From Rhodoflexus caldus (GTDB taxonomy: Bacteria > Bacteroidota > Bacteroidia > Cytophagales > Thermoflexibacteraceae): DNA of 64,000 nt. The stretch spans positions 310,001 to 374,000 of the forward strand of contig NZ_JAJPRF010000001.1 in the NCBI RefSeq assembly GCF_021206925.1, in the 5' to 3' direction. The notes under the pieces are model-generated. The model saw only the letters and a list, made by a program, of their open reading frames with translations, had not been told where the DNA came from and searched no databases. This document shows, one piece after another, positions 28,195-34,484 of the stretch. Numbering within the stretch: position 1 is the first letter of the stretch; every line of letters starts with the position of its first letter. Position numbers and translations under genes: made by a program.

Positions 28195-28876
28195 ACAATA
28201 TTCAAAAGAATTCGGCAAAAAAGAGAAAGTACTCAATTACGCAACGCAAACTTATCAACTTTCGCGCCCTAACAAAGTCGGTGCGGTGATGGCACTTATA
28301 CGCCAATGTCAGCCGAAAACATTTGAAGAGTGGGAAAAGTGGTATTTTGAAAATGCGGTAACGACAGGTAAACACTCTGCTAAAATTACCAAAGAAAGTT
28401 TGGAAGAACTTGGTGAGCGGCTATACGTGAAAATTACTGAAATTGTCATCCCCGAATGGACGGAAGCCTTTCGCCAAATTACTTTACAGGATTATATCGA
28501 TTACATTTACAATTTAACTATCCCTCGAACCTACGACGGCTTCATCAGAGAAAAATCGGTGATAGAGGACAATCTTGCTAAAATATTCCCCGAAGTGCGA
28601 TTTGAAGAAAGCGAACCCGAACTTGACCATGCAGGCGATATAAACTATCTCGGTTGGGTTGGTGAAAAAGCATTTGGTATTCAAATTAAGCCTGTAACTG
28701 CCCAAGCAAATTTTGGGAATTATTCCGTAACCGAAAGAATGAAACTCAGTTTTGAAGATTTTACCCAAAAGTTTGGCGGCAAAGTATTTGTCATTTTTAG
28801 CGTAAACGATACCATTCAAAATAAGGAAGTTATAGAACAAATAGCGGCAGAAATCAACAGATTAAACCGACAATAA
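28178..28876 (+). CDS. MjaI-like type II restriction endonuclease
   Basis: A 232-residue protein that resembles the MjaI endonuclease family (CTAG cutters) in SRPNKVGAVMALI and KTFEEWEKWYFENA, and in a C-terminal nuclease core of PD-(D/E)xK type: ELDHAGDINYLGWVGEKAFG followed by IQIKP. The cognate methyltransferase directly upstream overlaps it and has the SPPY motif expected for m4C modification of CTAG. Family assignment is from recall of the pattern, so the recognition sequence is inference. The pair forms a compact restriction-modification unit between housekeeping genes. Confidence 0.7.
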   Translation: MAKLRKQYSKEFGKKEKVLNYATQTYQLSRPNKVGAVMALIRQCQPKTFEEWEKWYFENAVTTGKHSAKITKESLEELGERLYVKITEIVIPEWTEAFRQITLQDYIDYIYNLTIPRTYDGFIREKSVIEDNLAKIFPEVRFEESEPELDHAGDINYLGWVGEKAFGIQIKPVTAQANFGNYSVTERMKLSFEDFTQKFGGKVFVIFSVNDTIQNKEVIEQIAAEINRLNRQ

Positions 28877-28911
28877 TAACAATTCGCTAAAACAACAACA
28901 CACCCACACAC

Positions 28912-30540
28912 ATGGATATTGAATTCAACAAAAACGAAGACCTGCTCAAACAGGAACTTTTCAGGCTGAAAACCCGCTACGATAAAGTCAAAATGGGCGG
29001 CGGGGCTAAGAAAATAGAAGCACAACACAAGCAAGGCAAACTTACGGCGCGCGAACGCATCGCTTTTCTGCTCGACCAAGGCGCTCCCGTGCTGGAAATC
29101 GGTGCATTTGCGGGCGAAGGCATGTACGAAGAGCACGGGGGTTGTCCTTCGGGCGGCGTAGTGGTTTGCATCGGCTATATCTGTGGCAGAATGGCAATTG
29201 TGGTTGCCAACGATGCCACCGTAAAGGCGGGTGCATGGTTTCCGATTACAGCCAAAAAGAATCTTCGCGCGCAGGAAATAGCTATGGAAAATCGCCTGCC
29301 GATTGTCTATTTGGTGGACAGCGCGGGCGTGTATCTGCCCATGCAAAACGAAGTTTTTCCCGATAAGGAACACTTCGGGCGCATTTTCCGCAACAATGCC
29401 ATTATGTCATCCGAAGGCATTGTGCAAATTGCCGCCATCATGGGCAGTTGCGTAGCGGGCGGGGCATACCTGCCCATCATGAGCGACGAAGCCATGATTG
29501 TGGACAAAACAGGAACGATTTTTTTGGCAGGCTCTTACCTTGTCAAAGCCGCCATCGGCGAAAATGTGGACAACGAAACACTGGGCGGGGCTACTACGCA
29601 CTGCGAAATTTCGGGCGTTACCGACTACAAATTCCCCGACGATAAAAGTTGCCTGAACGCCATCCGCGATATTTTTGACAAAATGGGCGATTTTCCGAAA
29701 GCAGGTTTCAACCGCAAAACTCCTGCGCCGCCCAAACTCAACCCCGAAGAAATCTACGGGCTGTTTCCTGCCGACCGCACCAAGCCCTACGATATGATGG
29801 ACATCATTTTGCGCATGGTGGACAATTCCGAATTCCGCCCTTACAAGGAACTGTACGGGCAGTCGCTCATCTGTGGGCTGGCACGCATCGACGGCTGGGC
29901 GGTAGGCATCATCGCCAATCAGCGCAAAATGGTGAAAACCAAAAAAGGCGAAATGCAGATGGGCGGCGTTATCTATTCCGACTCTGCCGACAAAGCCACC
30001 CGCTTCATTATGAACTGCAACCAGAAGCGCATTCCGTTAGTGTTCCTGCACGATGTTTCGGGCTTTATGGTAGGCAGTCGCTCCGAACACGGCGGCATTA
30101 TCAAAGACGGGGCTAAAATGGTCAATGCCATGAGCAATTCCGTAGTGCCGAAGTTCAGCATCATTCTGGGCAACTCCTACGGAGCGGGCAACTACGCCAT
30201 GTGCGGTAAAGCCTACGACCCGCGCCTGATTTATGCTTGGCCAACGGCGCAACTGGCAGTAATGAGTGGTGCTTCGGCAGCCAAAACGCTCCTGCAAATC
30301 AAGGTTTCGGCTATGAAAGCCAAAGGCGAAGAAATCAGCGCCGAACAGGAAGCGGCTCTGCTCAAAGAAATTACTGACAAGTACAACGAGGAACTTTCGC
30401 CTTATTACGCTGCCGCGCGCCTCTGGGTGGACGGCATAATAGACCCGCTGGAAACCCGCAAAGTCATCAGCATGGGTATAGAAGCTGCCAACCACGCCCC
30501 TATCCGCAAGCGATACAACGTGGGGGTGATTCAGACGTAG
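28912..30540 (+). CDS. Acyl-CoA carboxylase, carboxyltransferase (beta) subunit
   Basis: The 542-residue carboxyltransferase subunit transfers CO2 from biotin to an acyl-CoA. Sequence resembles methylcrotonyl-CoA carboxylase beta: KLTARERIAFLLDQGAPVLEIG, CPSGGVVVCIGYI, oxyanion glycines MGSCVAGGAYLPIMSDEA and GNSYGAGNYAMCGKAY. Length is normal. The alpha (biotin carboxylase) subunit is not in the window, so the complex assembles from another locus. A leucine-degradation role is likely from family similarity, but propionyl- or other acyl-CoA use cannot be excluded. Start ATG at 28912 is conserved in the family. Confidence 0.9.
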   Translation: MDIEFNKNEDLLKQELFRLKTRYDKVKMGGGAKKIEAQHKQGKLTARERIAFLLDQGAPVLEIGAFAGEGMYEEHGGCPSGGVVVCIGYICGRMAIVVANDATVKAGAWFPITAKKNLRAQEIAMENRLPIVYLVDSAGVYLPMQNEVFPDKEHFGRIFRNNAIMSSEGIVQIAAIMGSCVAGGAYLPIMSDEAMIVDKTGTIFLAGSYLVKAAIGENVDNETLGGATTHCEISGVTDYKFPDDKSCLNAIRDIFDKMGDFPKAGFNRKTPAPPKLNPEEIYGLFPADRTKPYDMMDIILRMVDNSEFRPYKELYGQSLICGLARIDGWAVGIIANQRKMVKTKKGEMQMGGVIYSDSADKATRFIMNCNQKRIPLVFLHDVSGFMVGSRSEHGGIIKDGAKMVNAMSNSVVPKFSIILGNSYGAGNYAMCGKAYDPRLIYAWPTAQLAVMSGASAAKTLLQIKVSAMKAKGEEISAEQEAALLKEITDKYNEELSPYYAAARLWVDGIIDPLETRKVISMGIEAANHAPIRKRYNVGVIQT

Positions 30541-30671
30541 GTTGGGGCAACATAGATAACGCGGATTATTTAGTAAAAACTGATATTCAGGTTTTTGCGC
30601 CTTAACTTACTTACAGAATTCTTTGAAAAGCTGTATCAAAAGTTAAACTTTTCAAAGAATTAATCTGTATT

Positions 30672-30727
30672 TAACTATCCGCTTACGGGCTTGCAGCCGC
30701 ACTTGCAGCCGCCGGGAGGGATAGTTA
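30672..30727. repeat. Structured GC-rich repeat unit in the long intergenic region
   Basis: TAACTATCC (30672-30680) pairs with GGATAGTTA (30719-30727). Between them are tandem units CTTGCAGCCGCA (30690-30701) and CTTGCAGCCGCC (30702-30713). The GC-rich core contrasts sharply with its AT-rich flanks. It looks like a dispersed intergenic repeat rather than coding DNA. Confidence 0.45.
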
Positions 30728-30785
30728 TGTAAAAGCGTAAGTTGTTTGTGATTTTTTATGTAAATCATTGAAAAGCAGTCATTTA

Positions 30786-30818
30786 AAACCCGACAGGTCT
30801 TTAAAACCTGTCGGGTTT
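30786..30818. terminator. Strong hairpin terminator in the carboxylase-blaI gap
   Basis: AAACCCGACAGGT (30786-30798) pairs perfectly with its reverse complement (30806-30818) over a seven-base loop, followed by TTTGTG. It resembles the terminator after susD (9297-9329) in the AACCCGACA core. Confidence 0.7.
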
Positions 30819-31118
30819 GTGTATAAAATACCACTCGGTTGCACGTTTCACGCCGTAGCCCCTGACAGCGGTTAAGTCAAAATATAACTTTTCCAATAGA
30901 AACCAACAAATTCGCGTTAGACACCGAAAACATGCGTTTCCGTTTGCTCATTTGCTTGTTAAAACCGATTATCAGAATGGTGCGGAATGTAGCTGCTGAA
31001 TGGATATAGGTATTACCTTTTCTTTATCAGTTACCCCCAGACATTCATCAATTTTAAACATTTGATTATGAGTTGTTTATAAAAAACCACTCTATCAGTC
31101 GCTTACATGCCACAAAAA

Positions 31119-31154
31119 AACTATGCACATAGTTTTGAAACTAAATTCTTAGTT
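31119..31154. promoter_or_regulatory. blaI operator: Tandem BlaI-type operators
   Basis: Two 16-base dyads share the form AACTA-N6-TAGTT: 31119-31134 and 31139-31154. Their centres are exactly 20 bases apart, two helical turns, on one face of DNA. The first extends to a nine-base perfect arm (AAAACTATG). They overlap the -33 box and the spacer of the blaI promoter, as expected for BlaI autorepression. Confidence 0.65.
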
Positions 31155-31163
31155 ATATATTTG
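31134..31163 (+). promoter_or_regulatory. blaI promoter
   Basis: TTTG (31134-31137), an 18-base spacer, then TATATTTG (31156-31163): a textbook Bacteroidota promoter. The expected start near 31169 is about 13 bases before the blaI ATG. Confidence 0.75.
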
Positions 31164-31181
31164 TAAAAATTAGTTCAAGCT

Positions 31182-31574
31182 ATGCAACAACTCACAAAAG
31201 CCGAAGAACAGGTGATGCAGGCGCTTTGGTCGGTTGGTCGGGGAATGGTAAAGGAGATTATAGAAAAACTGCCCGACCCTAAACCCGCTTACAATACCGT
31301 ATCTACCATTGTGCGCATTTTGGAGCAAAAGGGTTTTGTTTCTCACAAAGCCTACGGCAAAACGCATGAATATTTTCCGCTCATCAGCCGCGATGAGTAC
31401 AGCGCAAAGTTTCTCAACCATTTTCTGGGCAGCTATTTCGGTGGTTCTTTTGAACGCTTGGTTTCCTTTTTTGTCAAGAAAAACGACATAAATCTTGCAG
31501 AATTTGAGGAAATGATGAAGCTCGTACAGAAAGATTTACAACAAGACGACAGCGAACCCTCAAACCCTGCTTAA
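31182..31574 (+). CDS. blaI: BlaI/MecI-family transcriptional repressor
   Basis: A winged-helix repressor of 130 residues. The DNA-binding half has the family pattern LTKAEEQVMQALWSVGRGMVKEI, then PAYNTVSTIVRILEQKGFVS (recognition helix). The C-terminal half is the dimerisation/protease-sensitive region, ending in an acidic tail. In Gram-positives BlaI is cleaved after its membrane metallopeptidase partner senses beta-lactams; in Bacteroidota such pairs control diverse envelope genes. The M56 peptidase gene follows after three bases, and two matching dyads precede it, supporting autoregulation. Confidence 0.92.
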   Translation: MQQLTKAEEQVMQALWSVGRGMVKEIIEKLPDPKPAYNTVSTIVRILEQKGFVSHKAYGKTHEYFPLISRDEYSAKFLNHFLGSYFGGSFERLVSFFVKKNDINLAEFEEMMKLVQKDLQQDDSEPSNPA

Positions 31575-31577
31575 ACC

Positions 31578-33509
31578 ATGATTGACTATCTGCTGATTCC
31601 TTCCGTTAGCCTTGCGCTGTTTTGGGCAGCCTACAAAGGATTGCTCCAAAGCGATACGCTTTTTGCGCGTAATCGGCTGTACCTGTTGTTGAGTTCGGCT
31701 ATTGCGCTGGTGCTGCCTTTTATTGACATCGGCGAACTGATGAACCGCTTGTTTACACAGGAAGAGCAATTGCCTGCCATGCTGTTGCTGCCCTATTATG
31801 TTACCGACATTGCGGTTGAGGCAAATCAGGAAGCAGCAGGGTGGCATCTGAGTGATATTTTAACTGCGCTGTGGCTTGCTGTGGCAGGGCTGATGCTGCT
31901 GCAAAGTGCCTTTCAGGTATGGCGGTTGCATCGGTTTGCCATGTTGCGGCAACCACAGGCAGTTCGTGCGGGAGCTATTGTACCTTCACTGCCTGCCCAC
32001 ATGCAACAAATAGCCGTTATTCCTACCAATGGCTTGTTGCCGACTTCTTCCTTTGGCAAATGGCTGTTCTGGGACAATACGCAAGCGCTTTCGCCTACCG
32101 ACATGGAAAGTATCCTGCGGCATGAATATGCGCATATGGAACAACGCCATACATGGGACATACTCTACATGGAAGTGCTGCGTTCGCTGCTATGGTTTCA
32201 TCCCATGGCATGGCTCTACATGCGCGAACTGCGCACCCAACACGAATACCTTGCCGATGCGGCGGCAGCCCGCAACACCACCCCAAAGGCATACATACGC
32301 CTGATGGCTATGGCAACCCTTCAAAGCAATCAACTTCAGCCCATTCATACTTTCTTTTCTGTTTCATCTGTCAAAAAACGAATAATTATGTTAAACAAAC
32401 CCAAAACATCGCTTTTGCGCGGCCATCTGAAAACCATTGCTGCGCTTGGTATCGTAGCTGCCGTAGGTATTGCTGCCGCCTGTACCAACTCATTAGACCG
32501 CCTCATGCGCGACCAGCAGCTGGCCGAAGCCAACAAGTACGAAAAAATTGCTCCAACCACTGCCGAAAATGATTCTGATGAAATTGTTTTCACTATTGTA
32601 GAAAAATCCGCAGAGCCTGAAGGTGGTATTTCTGAATTTCTCAAAATGATTGGGGCAAATATGAGATACCCTGCCGAAGCGCGTCGTGCAGGAGTAGAGG
32701 GTAAAGTATTCGTGCAGTTTGTCATTGACGAGCAGGGCAATCTGACCCGTCCTACGGTGGTAAAAGGTGTCAGCCCTGAAATAGATGCAGAGGCGCTGCG
32801 CGTGATAAAACTCAGCGGCAAATGGACGCCCGGCGAACAACGCGGCAGAAAAGTAAAACAGCGCATTGTACTGCCTATTGTTTTTTCATTGGGTAATCCC
32901 GCTGCAATTGGTGTGGACGCACCCAATACTTCCGGAGTATCGTTTAAACCTTCATTTGACAATTCTGAAGAGTTTAATGGCCTGATTCTTATTGACGGCA
33001 AGGAAGCGACCATAGAAGAACTCAAAGCAATTCCTACGAACCGCGTTAAGCAAATAAACGTCATCAAACAGCCTGAAAAAACAGCGCCTTATGGTGAAAA
33101 AGGCAAAAATGGCGTACTGGAAGTATTTACCGATAAAACCCTTGGTTCATCTGCTAAGTTGGAGATGCAAGGCGACTTTTTCCTGCAAAAAGGCAGCAAG
33201 GTTGATAAACCTGCTGAACCTCAGGGCGGGATGCAAAAGTTTATGAATAATATTTTGTCTAACATCAAGGTTCCCGTTGAAGCGATACGCAACAATATTC
33301 AGGGAAAGGTTTTTGTAGAATTTACGGTGGATGAGCAAGGCGATGTTCGCGACGCAAAAGTGGTTAAAGGCATTGGTGGCGGTTGCGATGAGGAAGCGCT
33401 ACGCATGATTCAAAATGGCGGGAAATGGATTCCTGCTGAGCAAGATGGCAAAAAAGTATCACAGACGCTTGTATTGCCTATCACTTTCAGCTTCAGCCCC
33501 AAAAACTAA
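31578..33509 (+). CDS. M56-family membrane metallopeptidase fused to two TonB C-terminal domains
   Basis: A BlaR1-like protein of 643 residues. N-terminal membrane helices (within about 1-115, and one near 290) embed a zinc peptidase with the HEYAH motif (about residue 180). Two TonB-type C-terminal domains follow, each opening similarly (AEPEGGISEFLKMIGANMRY about 345; AEPQGGMQKFMNNILSNIKV about 545) and containing GKVFVQFVIDEQG or GKVFVEFTVDEQG. Between them is a plug-like strand (GLILIDGKEATIEEL, with PYGEKGKNGVLEVFT). The membrane part probably cleaves BlaI on a signal; the TonB domains may contact outer-membrane receptors. Confidence 0.9.
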   Translation: MIDYLLIPSVSLALFWAAYKGLLQSDTLFARNRLYLLLSSAIALVLPFIDIGELMNRLFTQEEQLPAMLLLPYYVTDIAVEANQEAAGWHLSDILTALWLAVAGLMLLQSAFQVWRLHRFAMLRQPQAVRAGAIVPSLPAHMQQIAVIPTNGLLPTSSFGKWLFWDNTQALSPTDMESILRHEYAHMEQRHTWDILYMEVLRSLLWFHPMAWLYMRELRTQHEYLADAAAARNTTPKAYIRLMAMATLQSNQLQPIHTFFSVSSVKKRIIMLNKPKTSLLRGHLKTIAALGIVAAVGIAAACTNSLDRLMRDQQLAEANKYEKIAPTTAENDSDEIVFTIVEKSAEPEGGISEFLKMIGANMRYPAEARRAGVEGKVFVQFVIDEQGNLTRPTVVKGVSPEIDAEALRVIKLSGKWTPGEQRGRKVKQRIVLPIVFSLGNPAAIGVDAPNTSGVSFKPSFDNSEEFNGLILIDGKEATIEELKAIPTNRVKQINVIKQPEKTAPYGEKGKNGVLEVFTDKTLGSSAKLEMQGDFFLQKGSKVDKPAEPQGGMQKFMNNILSNIKVPVEAIRNNIQGKVFVEFTVDEQGDVRDAKVVKGIGGGCDEEALRMIQNGGKWIPAEQDGKKVSQTLVLPITFSFSPKN

Positions 33510-33540
33510 TATCGTTACAGTTTTTCAATAGTGTGTTAAA

Positions 33541-33577
33541 ACAAAGGGTAGAGGTACTGAATACCACTACCCTTTGT
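33541..33577. terminator. Bidirectional hairpin between the M56 gene and rfbD
   Basis: ACAAAGGGTAG (33541-33551) pairs with CTACCCTTTGT (33567-33577), and the stem continues after one A-A mismatch with GGTA/TACC around CTGAA. A-rich and T-rich flanks make it suitable to end both convergent transcripts. Confidence 0.7.
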
Positions 33578-33611
33578 CATTGATTACTCACACATTGAAC
33601 GATTCATCGTT

Positions 33612-34484
33612 TCACTCATTTATCAGCAACAAACATCTTCTCAGACTGTCGCGCCAATGGGGGATGTAGAGGCCGAATGTTTGCTTGATTTTGGCTTTAT
33701 TCATCAGGCTATAGTGCGGGCGGCGAGCAGGTGTCGGGTACGCACTTGTCGGGATGGGGTGCAGCGCTACCTGTACATGGGCAATGTCAAAAACAGCGTG
33801 TGCAAAATCATACCAAGAAGCAGCGCCTTCGTTGCTGTAATGATATAAACCATATGCAGGCCGTGCGTGATGGTCGTGCCGTACAACTGTCATTATTGCA
33901 TGTGCGAGGTCTTCGGCAAAGGTTGGTGTACCTATCTGGTCATCAATGACGTTGAGTGTGTCGCGTTCTCTGCCTAAGCGCAACATCGTTTTCACAAAAT
34001 TCCCCCTGTAAGGCGAGTAGAGCCATGAGGTGCGTATAATGACATACGGAATACCCGACTGCTGCAACAGGATTTCTCCCTGTCGCTTACTTTCGCCGTA
34101 GTAGTTCAGCGGTTCGGCATCGTCTGCTTCCGTCAGTGGCACCGACCGACTGCCACCAAACACAAAGTCGGTGGAAATATGCAGCATGGCAGTATTGTAA
34201 GTTCTGCACGCATTGGCCAACAGCCGCACTGCCTCTGCGTTAATGGCATAAGCAGCTTGGCGCTCGGTTTCTGCTTTATCCACTGCCGTATAGGCGGCGG
34301 CGTTGATGCACCAATTCGGGCGGTATTGCTCAAAAGATGCAGTAATGCTTTCAGCACGAGTGATATCTAATTCATCAACATCGGTAAAAACAAAATCAAA
34401 TGCGGGATAATCAGGCGCTATTTGGCGGAGGGTACAGCCCAACTGCCCTTTAGCGCCCGTTATCAGCAAAACAGGCTTACTCAT
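33612..34484 (-). CDS. rfbD: dTDP-4-dehydrorhamnose reductase
   Basis: A 290-residue short-chain reductase that makes dTDP-L-rhamnose for surface polysaccharide. It has the nucleotide motif LLITGAKGQLGCTL, a catalytic YxxxK in NYYGESKRQGE, and the family's INAAAYTAVDKAE and ISTDFVFGG segments. Other rhamnose genes (rfbABC) are not present nearby. Its start overlaps the end of the upstream M1 aminopeptidase gene by eight bases, suggesting shared transcription without an obvious functional link. Confidence 0.92.
   Translation of the reverse strand: MSKPVLLITGAKGQLGCTLRQIAPDYPAFDFVFTDVDELDITRAESITASFEQYRPNWCINAAAYTAVDKAETERQAAYAINAEAVRLLANACRTYNTAMLHISTDFVFGGSRSVPLTEADDAEPLNYYGESKRQGEILLQQSGIPYVIIRTSWLYSPYRGNFVKTMLRLGRERDTLNVIDDQIGTPTFAEDLAHAIMTVVRHDHHARPAYGLYHYSNEGAASWYDFAHAVFDIAHVQVALHPIPTSAYPTPARRPHYSLMNKAKIKQTFGLYIPHWRDSLRRCLLLINE

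Larger units (their letters stand above)
30541..31116. other. Long intergenic region with several inverted repeats
   Basis: No convincing gene lies between the carboxylase and the blaI operators. The region holds a 14-base inverted repeat (30617-30630 with 30648-30661), a nine-base inverted repeat TAACTATCC/GGATAGTTA (30672-30680 with 30719-30727) enclosing two 12-base repeats CTTGCAGCCGC[A/C], and a strong hairpin terminator at 30786-30818. The remaining ~300 bases up to 31116 are AT-rich with nothing recognised. Confidence 0.6.
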
